Shown: piece by piece, positions 1 through 12,400 of the stretch
Position numbering within the stretch: the stretch's first letter is position 1
How the letters are laid out: every line of letters begins with the position of its first letter
Assembly (NCBI RefSeq): GCF_029227915.1
Contig: NC_079880.1
Span: 11,993,501 to 12,057,500, forward strand
DNA from: Hydractinia symbiolongicarpus
Lineage: Eukaryota; Cnidaria; Hydrozoa; Anthoathecata; Hydractiniidae
Direction: 5' to 3'
Length of the DNA stretch: 64,000 bases
The notes under the pieces: generated by a model
What the model was told of the DNA's origin: nothing
Seen by the model: the letters and a program-made list of their open reading frames with translations, nothing else
Databases searched by the model: none
Made by a program: the position numbers and the translations under genes

Positions 1-1551
1 AGGAGAATATAATTCAGATTATTTCAGACTGAAGGATGTTCTAGTAGAAAAATTAAAATATCTAAAAGCAATTGACTTATAATTTTATGACTCATAATGA
101 GGATGATGCCTACCTTAGTCTATTGTAACTTAAATCTATTCGCTTTGTATTAGTTCCATACTTTTTAGATAGCCATGGTGGTATACACTCAACGTCCTGT
201 CCAACAAAAGATAACTAAAGTAAAAAAGAAATACAAGTAATAAATATAGTATCACGTATCACATACAGTACTGATATTACAACTAATGACTTTTTAAACA
301 CCAAAAAGAACGTTGAGTGTTTAACAGCATATTAAACTCTGACTTTTTTCTCAGCATGGGGTATAATCATATGCATTGATATGCCAATGGTATTATGACA
401 GCTAACTTCTGCAAATTTAAAAAGCTGCAAACAGTTACTAATAATACAATGTATTTAAAACCTTACACTGCCATCTGAGAATAGATGTTCCATAATACAT
501 ATATCTTTTAATTTTTCCACTGACCAACACTGATGAACTTTATTATTCTTTACTATAATAAATCAATGTATAAATTGTGTAATTACGGCCTAACCTTGGG
601 ATAACAGAAATAGTTAAAATTCTCAAAAGAGAAGGTTGTGTTGTAACCAGGGGGTCTTTATACAATTTAATTAAGATCTATATAGGCTTTTCCGTGATCA
701 AGTTGATATGAGTTTAAAAATTCTTAATTTCATTGACGACACAATGAAGAATAACAATGAAACTTCTCCAAGGAGATTGGGTACAAAACTGATAAAATAC
801 TGAAACATGTTTTTAAAAAATATCGAAAAGTTTCATGTTTAATTATACTGTTTGCCTTTCAATATATATCCAATCGGCAATCGGCACTGTACTGGTCTAA
901 GTTATAATATGGACTGGACACAGCCAACTAACTAACATAACTACGTCCCAGAGACCCATGGGAAACATGAAATGTGTATGCAACATAAAGGGAACAACAA
1001 ATACACATCTTATGTTTGATATTGATATTTACATACTCTTTTATTGAAAACAAACATAAATTAGGGCACAAGGCAAAATAGAAACCTGTAAATTTCTGCA
1101 TCGTACCAATATAATAGAGTAGCCCTAGGCGCAACGTAAAGAAAACCGTGCACCAAAATTATGCACAAATGCAAGAACTCGGTTAAAATTAAAAATTGCA
1201 AAAAAAATCAAATGTGTTAATGAGTCCACACAGCTTGTTGTTTTTTTAGCTAAAGCCTAAAGAATGTTTCCTAGTGTTACTTCTATTAGTCTTATGGCAA
1301 AAAGTTAGCTTAGACATTTAATAATAAGCTACAAAAATTAAAATTGAATTTGCTGCAACGCATGATTCCCAGGAGATGACATCAAACCGAGAAGTATGTT
1401 GAAAACACAAGAAAATGTGGCTTTATATTTGCTTTACTATTTTGAATTTTTTTTGATAAATGTTAAATTACAATTTTTATCATAATAAAGAATAAGATAA
1501 ACTTATTATAAAGTGGGGTAAAGATTTAAGAAGAGAAGTAAGTCATGATGA
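1..1551. other. no gene recognised
   Basis: AT-rich sequence with stops in all frames at short intervals. The longest open frame (928-1134, minus) resembles no family I know and shows no splice-site context. I see no RNA gene or element ends here. Confidence 0.5.
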
Positions 1552-2308
1552 GGCTGTTCTGCCCGATCTTAGGACGGTGCCCAATCTTTGGACATAAAAT
1601 TGCCCAGTGTTAAGACTAGCCGGCCAGTCTTAAGACTGAGCAGGGTGTCACAAGATTGGGCAAAAGACCATGTTAGGCCCATCTTTGGCGCCTTTTAGAT
1701 TTTAAAGAAGGGATGTACCACATGAGCTCTGTTTTTTGCAAGACCCAAAAAACATTCTCAGGCACATTAAAACATCATATTTTGGGTACTGTTGAATTGA
1801 CCCTGTTAGTTTTTGGACACAGTAGAGTAAAAATCTTATCTAGCTAGTTAGCTGGGTAGAGCATGTGTTATACATTTAGCATTTATATACAGCTTGTAGT
1901 AGTGGCTAAATCTTAAAAATAAAATGTTTTTGTTCATAAAGAATCAGAAAAATCGTATTCAATAATATTATTAGTTAACTAGCTGTTAATTTCATTGGAT
2001 GAGATGTTTAGCCAGCTAGCGAGCTGTAGCCAGCTAGCTAATAATATAATAATATATAGATATATATATAATATATAAATTTTTGGCCTTTTGATTTTCC
2101 AAGAAAAGTTTCAATTTAAAGTTTCTATTAAGAGGTAAATTCTAAAAATCTTATTGTTCTGTTTGTCTTCCACAATTGTTCAAAGATTGGGCATGCATGT
2201 CCATAGATTGGGCAGTCCAGTCTTAAGACTGGTCACCCATTTTTCACTGTCGGAAGATTGGACTGGCCAGTCTTAAGACGGCGTTCCAAGATTGGGCAGA
2301 ACAGGGCC
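1552..2308. mobile_element. inverted-repeat DNA element (MITE/fold-back)
   Basis: The left end reads GGCTGTTCTGCCCGATCTTA and the right end, reverse-complemented, reads GGCCCTGTTCTGCCCAATCT, so the ends are imperfect terminal inverted repeats. Inside both ends, short modules recur (AGATTGGGCA and CAGTCTTAAGACTG, the latter palindromic), which gives each arm internal fold-back structure. The middle is AT-rich, contains GCTAGC-type simple repeats and has no open reading frame. It is non-autonomous. A target-site duplication was not clear, so the superfamily is unassigned. Confidence 0.6.
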
Positions 2309-2552
2309 ACCGTTCTAAGCAACTGCAGTCTAAAATTGCAGATTAGTCAAAAATATAAAGCAGACAGATAGATTCTAGCTAGACTATCTAAAACTACCTC
2401 ATAAATCTGATATACTGTCCAATCCAAAGATTTTTAAGAAATGTCCCTTATTAAATAAAATAAATATAAAAATAGTAAATATGGCAAAGTAAAGGAGATA
2501 ACAAGACACAAATAACAACTTTGATCTTAACCCTTCTGAGAAAAATAATACA

Positions 2553-2828
2553 TCACGGATCGATCACGTGCTTTGGATGTTTATGTTTCTTTGAAAAGTT
2601 TACGCAAGCCGAAAATTTACAATCATATTTTAAAATCACACAGTTGCTAATACCAACGACGTCAATCACTTTCGTTTTTGGCTGGGATGTGACGTTTATC
2701 TTCTGTCCTTGTCCACTTCTTTCTTTTGCAGCCTTGATGTAACTGGGCGAGTAGTTTTTCCTTTCCTCAGGCTTTAGACAAAACTGGAAAACTTGTTTCA
2801 TGTCAGAAGAAAACACTGAGAAACTCAC
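2553..2828 (-). CDS. hypothetical 91-residue ORF, head-to-head with the MORN2-like gene
   Basis: An open frame that starts with MSFSVFSSDMKQVF and is rich in Lys, Ser and Val, with no motif I recognise. It lies about 0.6 kb upstream of the MORN2-like start on the opposite strand, where a divergent first exon would be plausible. It could equally be chance: a plus-strand ORF overlaps it and I could not chain it to another exon. Its composition is less AT-driven than most shadow ORFs here, which is the only positive argument. Confidence 0.22.
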   Translation of the reverse strand: MSFSVFSSDMKQVFQFCLKPEERKNYSPSYIKAAKERSGQGQKINVTSQPKTKVIDVVGISNCVILKYDCKFSACVNFSKKHKHPKHVIDP

Positions 2829-2988
2829 AAAATTTAGGATTTTTTTTGAATTTATGGGATATTCAGCCAGCTAGCTAAAACTCTAAATGCTTAGCTACTA
2901 GTGCTAGGGATTTTTAAAATATCATGTTATTGTGTGTGAAGTGAAATACTCCATAAACTTTTTCTCTTTTTGGAAATAACATTAGTTA

Positions 2989-3016
2989 TAGCTAGCTAGC
3001 TAGCTAGCTAGCTATA
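2989..3016. repeat. (GCTA)n microsatellite
   Basis: About seven perfect GCTA/TAGC tetramers, a self-complementary repeat able to form a hairpin. The same tetramer is scattered through 1840-2890. Confidence 0.9.
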
Positions 3017-3412
3017 GGTGTATTGTTAGTTTAATCAAAAATATTGGACAAGGGCAGTTTTCCGTCCCCTTTTTTAAAAAGTGAATAATAATGAGTATCA
3101 AACTAAAAGACAATGCTTTGTAGGTTTCAAAGCCCCTACGTTAGCACACACCATAGACCAGGCACACAGTGTTTAAAATTTGCTAGTTGCTAATTACAAT
3201 TATGAGATGTAGGTCATAAGGGGGCTGTTCCAAGACTGCTGTTGATTAATGACTTTATAGACCTTCTATTCACCCATAGACCTAGAAAAATGTTTTACAG
3301 TTTCCTGTCAAAATTAATTATTTTTAGCATTTTATGTTTGACAAATTTTTCTTTATTTTCAGTTTTGAAACATAATATATATAACTTATATATTAGGAGG
3401 AAAGCAGTGATA

Positions 3413-6400
3413 ATGCCAGGTAAGGATTTTATTATATATAACTGAATTTCGCACACATCCACTAAGTTTTAAAAGTTGTATACTTCAGGGTTATTTTGAC
3501 GTAGAAAGACCAAAACATTTGCAAGAAGAAATACTGTAAAATGCCTATTTTAAGAACCCCTTCCATGACCACCCTGCTTGAAAATGGCTTGTCCTATCAA
3601 AAAATTTTTTTACTCTCTATGTTAATTGAATACCTCACTGACTCACTTGACTGACATGACTCACTTTCAATTTCATGCAAACATTGATTTTAAATAGATT
3701 ATATACATGAATTGTTCCTTATCTCAGTAAAGGATTTAGATTACTTTATAATTTACAATAACTCTACTTATTATCCAAAAGTTTTGTTCTGAAAGTTAAT
3801 ACTACACTAAAGTCATTGTTTAGTACACCATTATAAGTTAATTTGTTTTTAGTTTTGGCTGTCTATGGAATATTTTGTTGTGATTTCTGCCTAGGATTAA
3901 GCAAAAAATAATTATATAATCTCTAATGTTTAGAAAAACAAGAGAAAAAAGAAAACAATCTAAAGGAAGGTATAGTTGTTTTCTATCATATATACTTTAT
4001 ATATCATATATACTTTCTTTTTAAGTTATACAATGATTGATTGTCAACTTAAACTTTTGTGTTTTTCCAGAAATTGTAACAACACCAAGTGGAACCTATA
4101 TTTTCCCAAACGGTGACAAATATGGTAAGTGTTTTTTTATTATGTAAATTACTTTTTTGTCAGTTTTTTTTTTAATAAATGGAAATGATATATTTGGCTG
4201 AAAAAATAATAACTATTTTTGTGACAAGTTCATGTTAGCTTCATGAGAGTATGATCACACAATCAATATTTTAACCAAATCATTGCGTTATAAAATAAAA
4301 AGTAATAAGTAAAAACCCCAAATACAGGTGTGAATTTTACAGTTTGGCTAGAAGATCAAAATAACCATCTTTTCTTGATATGGGCTGTTTTTTGCACATC
4401 AGCAGACTTTTTCAGACAGAATATGATGCATCAAAAACACACATCAAAGTCCTACATTTGCATACTTACTTTTGACAGCTTTTCAAGTAACATGCTTCAA
4501 AATGATCACCCCAAATTACTGTCTTACCCTATAAAAGGACATATCTCTTCTATTTGCTGTGATCCCTATGATAAGGGGTTCATCTGAATTTATAGACAGA
4601 CAAGTAATCCAGCAGAACTGGAACATCACATTTAGCGCAATTTCTTACTTTTTTTGATGGGCAATTGAATAATTTTTCAACATTCAGCGGCTCAGCTTTT
4701 TAAATTTGTTAGGAAATGTGCAGTAGTAGGGTGGTGATAATGTAGGTTAATTTTTACTTTAAGGTTTGGAATCAAGCCTTCAATGATTTTCCAAACATGA
4801 TACAGAATTATTTCTGTATCGTTTATACTGTCTTTGAAGTGAGTTAACCCTATTCGGTCTGGGGGGGGGGGAATCGCCCCCCCCCCCCCCCCCTACTGGT
4901 TTTTTGTTGATAACTTTTTTTGCCTTATTTAGAATGCAGCAAACTTGACGACTTTTCCTAAAATTTATTTGAGCATGTTTCTAGAAAAAAAAATTTAATT
5001 CATGCAGCAAGTGGGTGTATTGACGGGTTTTTGAAGGGACATAAATCAAAAAAAAAAATTTTTCTGAAAGGTCATATATTATATATCATTAGACGCGAAA
5101 TTTTATGCTCTTTTACGTTATGTGTCTTGATTTTGTTAAAAACAATCTTAAAAAAAGATTGCAGTCCTTTTTTGCGATGTGTCAATGTCGATAATTGCTA
5201 AATAATTAGAAAATAATTGTTCGCGCATTTGACACATGTCCACTCAGCAACGACAAAGGCGGTAACGCGATCAAAATAGTTCCGGTTTCTATAACGTTAT
5301 GTTGGAAAAGAAAATTCTTGTCAAAAATGGTTATATGTGAAATTTTTTTATTTCACGTTGACGATAGTTCATATTTTATTTACAATCATGTCAAGAAAGA
5401 AAATGATTACTTCCCGTGAAGCAATAGAAGATAACAGAAGAGGAACAAGATGATTTGGAGGAGCTGTTAGGTGAAGAGGAGTTGGGAGTTCAAGATACTG
5501 ACGTTGACGTTATTTGTAAGTTGCCAAAACATAAACTTCGATTTTTTTTTTTTAGTCTGTTAATTTATATATCTATCAAAAACTATATTTTTAGGTGAAA
5601 GCGATCACGAAGATGTTATAGAGCAAGTAGCAACATATAAGATAAAACGTCTGACTTACCAGAGATCAGTGAACAGCATTGATAGTTCGTTGTTGGAAGA
5701 AAATTATGAACCAATAACGTTAGGACTGGAAAAAAAACAATTATTGGGAAAATAACTGACAAAACCGACCGCAAAAAACAAGAATTTATACGATTTATCA
5801 ATGAAGAGCCGGCTCGCAGAGGAAGGCAGAATACTCACAATATATTGAAAAACAAACCAGGAGTATCGCCTCGCGCACGCTCTGCAACAACCGCTAAAGA
5901 CGTTTTCAATTTATATATCACTCCTTTTATGGTAGAAAAAATCATCGGTTACACAAACAAACGCATTCGAAATGTATTGGAAAATGTAAAGGATCATATC
6001 ATGGAATCCGTCAAATATCCTCGTTTGGAAGAGATCTATTCAGCCGACTTTTATGCTGTGGTTGGCCTGATGTATTTTCGAGGGTTATTTTGTCTAAATA
6101 ACCACCACGTGAACCTACTTTTTTCTGATAAATACGGTCCTGCATTTTTTAGCACAACGATGTCTAGGAACAGATTTAAATTTATATTTCAAAACCTGCG
6201 ATTTGATGATTTTGCAACGAGACAAGAACGGTGGGAGAAAGATAGATTTGCGGCCATGAGAGAATTATTCAAATCGTTCAACAATAACTGCGCCAAAAAT
6301 ATGATACCAGAAGACTTTTTGTCATTGGACAAGATATTGTATCCCATGAGGACACAAGTAGGTTTTAAACAATACAACCCGGATAAGCCTGCTAAATACG

Positions 6401-9400
6401 GAATTTTATTTAAATCTATCAACTGTGCCAGGTATCCGTACACATATCAAGCTCATGTGTATTGTGGAAAACCCAACAACATCGAGGAAAGCCGCTACTA
6501 TGTCTGCGGAACAGAAAACTAATAAAATACCTTGTGGAGAAATTACACAAAACAGTTCCTCTCTGTGGTTGAAACATCTCAATGGACAGATTGTATACGT
6601 CGATACCAATTGCGCGGTGGCTATTACAGAGAGGGATTACAATGGTTGGGACAATGCAGACCAACCGAGTAGGCATACTGGCGAAAATAAAAGATTTGTC
6701 TCAAAGAGAACCTTTGAGTAGCGAAATTTATTGGGAAGAAAACGGAGACTTAAACATTTCCAGTTACGCCGTTGCAACTTCAAAAGGGAAAGAAACGTTT
6801 TAATTTTGTCTACAATGAACCTAATTCTTGGAGTTACAAAGGATGATGAGAAGAAAAAGCCAGCAATTTATAAGTTATATGACTTCACAAAAGGTGGAAC
6901 TGATATTGTGGATCAAAAATTTGGTACATACACAGTGAAACCGAAATCAAGAAGATGGAGCATATTTGCCTTATCTTATATCCTTGACACAATTAGAGTG
7001 AATGCCTCAAACATCATGGCTCTAAATCACAGCAAAGATCCGAAAAGTTTTAACTCGTTCGATTTCGGAATGGAATTAGCTGAAGCACTGGTCAATCCTC
7101 AAATCGAAAGAAGAGATAAAAAGGGATTGCAGGTTGGCACTCTAAAAAAAATTGGGCTGGTAACCGGTAAAAGCAAAGCCTGTCCAAGACGATCACTGAA
7201 TGACATGCTTCCTTCATCATCAGACACTCCACGAAGATGTCGGTTATGCACAAACGATTCGCACGAAAAAAAAAACAGAAGGCGGCTAAAGACAAATTAA
7301 AAAAAGTGAAAAATTGCGGAGAAAATGCCTGCGGTGCACATTTGATGCAATTATGTCAGGGTTGCATTAGTTCCATATAAAAAAATAACGAGAACATTTT
7401 ATGTTTATATTTTTTTATATTATGTATATATTTTTCTATGTTATGTATATTTTTTTATATATATTATGTAGATATTTTTTCAGTTGCAAGAGGCATAGTT
7501 TTTTAAAAAAAAGTTTTTAATACATCTCTTTTCAAAAGATATAGTCCCTAAACGAATGTTGAAATTAACATTATTGCACAATTGAGACAACTAAAATCAG
7601 CATTATTAATAAAAATTATTAATAAAATTATTAATAAAATTATTAATAAAAATTAATAAAATAAAAATTTGATAACTAAATAATTCATAATTATACTCTA
7701 ACAACGCTATAGAGTAACATTTTGCTCAATCCTCCACTTTATAAATATAAGAAAGTACATATAAGAATTTCATCATCTTTAGTATACTAATTATCATCCC
7801 ACCAGCAAAAATACTTGAGTATGATACAGGTTTCTCGTTCTGCGTTAGAAAAGGATTGTAATTCACTTAAATATGATGTTTTCAAGAAAGAAATAACTAA
7901 ATAAAGAAAAGATACAAAATTTAAGGGGTGCCTTTAAACTGACGATCTGATGGCGTCATTCCACTTGCTAAAAATTTATAAATTTAATTCCTACATGTGT
8001 ATTAAAGTTTGAATTTCCTACATACAAAGTTTTATGATGACAGCACTCTTACTTCAAAAGTTATAGAGGGGGGCGGAATCCGCCCCCCAGTTATAACATG
8101 TCAGAAAAACCCCAGACCGAATAGGGTTAAGTCAGAGATGTATTTACCTTTAATTTTGTATGTAAAGTACCACTGAATCAATTCAATTTGTTAAACAAGG
8201 CCAGCAGTTGAACACCACAGCTGTGAACAATTTGAGGTAACACAGGACTTTTCCATAGGGTTATAACAGAAAGTGCTGTGATCTGGTGTAAAACATGCGT
8301 AATAATCAGAAAGACAACTATTTCTTTATAATTGACACTTACGTGTTAGGAAGCTTGTGTATAGTTTCAAGGTATAATTGCGACCGTATGTAGGAACTTT
8401 AAATTTCTTTTTATTAAATTCCTTGTTCATGAGTATTCAGCCCATTAATTTATTGTGTTGAGGTCTACATGTAGTTTGGGGACATCTTGGACATCTGCCA
8501 CAGCATGGCTGACTACTGAACAGTGGGTTAGTTGGTAAAAACAAGATGTAAAATATTTTCATCTTTGTGTGTGGGCTTTACAAGTTGGATGAAATTTATT
8601 TTGTTGCTAAAATTATTCATTGGTTCAATCATAAGTCTTTTTCTCTCTCCGACAAACATTGGTGTGTGGGAAAGATTAAAGTCAAGTGTATCAATAATAA
8701 TGTCAAGTGTAGACTGGTCTTATCCATTCATGGAATTTTCAGGTGGCAGAATGGTGGCCATGTGGTTTCCTGTATAAACAACACAGTATTAGATTTTCTA
8801 CCTCAGAATATCAAAATAAAATTTCAATCACTATTTGAGAATGTGGAAAATTGTTTGGTAGTGTTAGTGATATTGTCCCTAAGGTAGCCAGCTGTACCAC
8901 CACTGTCCTTTCTCTTTTTGACCTCTTTTCTCGAATTCTATCACATTGGAATAGAGTGTATCCATTGATATAGGGCTATGCATCAAAGTGTTCATTGAGC
9001 AATCTTGGACTGATTTGTCTGGTGCTTCAAATATCTCCTACAATGATTTTCCATATTGTAATCTAGTTTTGAATCTAGTCTACTAGCATTGTTAACAGAA
9101 AATAGGCTGAGAGTGTGAGGTTTGTTGATAGCAGAGACTAACATTGTAGCTAATTGATATCAAACCGAAAATTAGATAAAAAGTTACATAAAAAGTAATG
9201 GCATGTACCTGGCTGCACATAGAAATTCTAAATAAATATGCGCAGCCAGTCCAAGGTTTTCCATGCGTACTAACAGTCCAGCATTATAACCAGCCGAAAC
9301 CAATTAGAAATTATGAACAATACACTTTTGCAGGAAGTGAATAGCTAACACTGTGTTGATCCAATTGAAACAATCTTAATCGTTCTCTTTGTTTACATTT

Positions 9401-12400
9401 AATTGTATACTCTTAACTTATTTTTGAGGACTGAGTAGTAGTTTGAGTACTTTTTTATGTGCTATAGTATATACCTAATCAGTTTGCGTGTGGGGAGGGG
9501 GTTTGTGTGCATGTTATCACACGCCTCTCCTTAACAAGCCTGATTTGTGAAATTAAGGTATTTGCAGATGTTTTTAAACTAGTAACTTTTTTTACATTTT
9601 TTTGTGTGTTATATGAAGTTGTTATATGAAATTAGTCAACATTGTCAATGCAGACAGAATGTGGAGTCTGGTAGATTTTTAATGTGGTTTTTTCTTCCTG
9701 CTCTCGTATACAAAAGAAAAAGACACAAAACGCACAGGCATTTAATGCAAATCCCATTGAATGCTCTTTTTGTATGTTAGATTGAATTCATTAGTATTAT
9801 CCTGAAAAGATGTTAGAGGAGAATTTGAAGTGAATATGTATTACTGTAGCCATAAAAAATGTTATCAGTTCTTACTGGACACATCAAATTTTAGATCACG
9901 TTGGATGCAGTTGTTGCTTTTGCACTGAAATTCTGCCATAATTATTGTGTAATTTTTTCAGGCACAATAAAAAAGCCTATTATTCTAGTGTAATTGCACA
10001 ATATATTGGATGATGTAACTTTTACTTAAAAGAAGTGACCAGTTCATTTGTTTTGATCTCATGCAATGAAATGTCTTAAATTTTTAGGATTATATTCCTG
10101 TCATCAACCGATATGATCAATGTATCAAAATGAACTTGCCATCGCATGTAGATGTGCGTGATGACATTTCTGGGTACTCCATACCCAAGTTTTCGTTTCC
10201 TTTAAACTTACTGCTTCCATGTAAACGAATATCATTGGATAGAGTGTTAGCAGCTGATATAGATCATATGCAATTGTACAATGATAGATTTAAGAAAAGG
10301 GGTATGGAAGATCAAATTGAAACACTGTGCTCAGGAAGTCATTTTGAAGGACTTGAAGTTCCGCTGCGTTTTGTGAAGAACACCATCGATCTCCCTGATG
10401 TTGATGTTATGTTTGTTATTAAATGGATGATTGCTGGCTGTGGTGTTGATAACTATGAGTACATTATTGATTCTTCCGACACACACATTGGTTACTTACG
10501 AATATGGAAAAAGAATATTGTTGAAAAACCAAAGGATCATTGGGTTAAAGTTGAAAACTTAAATCGCTATTATTTATCTTCAGAAAATTTAACAACTGGT
10601 CTTAAAAAGGTTCTTGTAAATGTTAAGGAAAAAAATTCCCTGCATGAATCGCATGGTCCTGCAGTGATGAAAACAGACATGCGAAAATGGAGCAGCGATA
10701 TGCTTCAGCAAGCTCGAAGTGATAGTAGTTTGATGTACCAACGTGATATCGACATAGTCATATCTTTACCTTGCCCAGAATGGCCCTCTATTGCAATGGA
10801 ATGGATTACTAGGGAAAGACAATGGAACTGGCCACCAGAAAGTATCATTTCAACAGCTTTATCTGAAGGTTGTCACATTGTTGGTAGTGCATTTCCAAGA
10901 AGCATTTGCAAAAACCTTGAATGGCGACTTTCGTTTTCTAAAATCGAAAAGTTTCTAGCGCGCAGTTTGAATGACACGCAAAGGAAGTGTTATATCTTCA
11001 TGAAGATTCTACTGAAATCTGAGCTGAATTTTCCCAACATCCTCTGTTCTTATCACATCAAGACCATACTATTTTGGTTATGTGAACAACGAAATCCGAT
11101 TTTATGGTGTTTACCAAACCTAGGAGCATGTTTATTTGAGATGATTGATGAGCTGGAAAAATGTTTGAAAGCGGGATGGATTGAACATTACTTTATCAGA
11201 AATAACAATCTTCTTTGCCACGCCCATGAAGATTTCCTGGAAACTCTGATCAAGAAGTTACAACATGTCCGTAAAGATCCATTGAGCATGATTTTAAAAG
11301 CTATAAATCTTGGTCGATTTATATATTCGCCTGATATGGAAAAATACAACGTTTTGTTTGAACCAACAATGGAGACGATTTCCAATCAAAGCCAAGCTTT
11401 AGCTATTGACAACAATGTCTCCTTTGAGCAGACATTATACAAGATAGCCAAGCAATATATGCTTGAAGGGAGAATGGACTTAGTTGAGCTTATGGTAGAA
11501 GAATTTAATATATTCTTATCAGAAAGTTCTGATGCTGTAGGTGTAGAACCTTTTCATTATCTTATTCAATTAATTTCACGTGAATGTAAAAAAGTGAATT
11601 ACGTAGAAAAGCAGATCGAAATATTAGAGCAGCTAAGGCTTAAGTGGAACTTTGATGCAGACTACTGCTCTCGAATCTGTCGCCAGCTTGGTGAGTTTTA
11701 TCAAATGAAAGCGCACTTGTCTACTGATCCACTTAAGTATGATGTAAACATTACTAAGGCTGAGAAGGTTCTTCTGTCTGCACTTGAAATGGACAGTTCG
11801 CTATCAGTTAATCATTTTTACATTGCAAAGTTTTGGTGTGAGGAGGGAAATTATGACGAGATCGAGCAAGCGCTCCTTAACGTTGTTGAAATAGAGAAAT
11901 TAAAACACACTGGTCACTGCTTGTTCACGTCTGTGCACGCTACTTTTGTTGATAAGCATTTAAAAAGCGAATTAAAACAACATCTGTTTATTTCATCCCC
12001 AATGATCATCCTTGCGTATTATTATCTGACTGTGTTGTATCACAAAACCGAGAGAGAAGACTCACTGAAGGATATTCTTTCAGAGTTTGAACAAGCAGCG
12101 TATATAGCTGTGATGGCTAAACCAGAGTTTGTGTCGTGTCTTGTTTTACTAGGTTATTCCTATTACTTTTGTGACGAAGTCGAGAAAGCAAAAGAGACAT
12201 TTGCTATGGCTGCAAGTCACCAGCACGAGTTAAACGAAGAAGCTATTAAAATATGTTCGCTTGAATAAAAATTGCATAAAAATGCATTTGTTTATTACGG
12301 AACGTATTCAATTTGAACAATTTATATTCTATATATTCTATTTTAAGATATTTAAAAACATTAAATTACGCTACACAATCTTGAAAAATAAGGGAATTTT

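Larger units (their letters stand above)
4848..8126 (+). mobile_element. piggyBac-family DNA transposon, complete ends
   Basis: Both ends carry a 17-bp terminal inverted repeat CCCTATTCGGTCTGGGG and are flanked by TTAA (4844-4847 and 8127-8130), the diagnostic piggyBac target duplication. Just inside each end is a G/C palindrome: a G-run then a C-run at 4861-4893, and GGGGGGCGG/CCGCCCCCC near 8071-8091. These could form hairpins. The interior holds a decayed transposase. The element sits in intron 2 of the MORN2-like gene, in the same orientation. Confidence 0.93.

Noticed and set aside
8532-8887. Overlapping 81- and 106-residue ORFs in MORN2-like intron 2
   Set aside because: No recognisable motif, no splice chain to the cGLR or MORN2-like exons.
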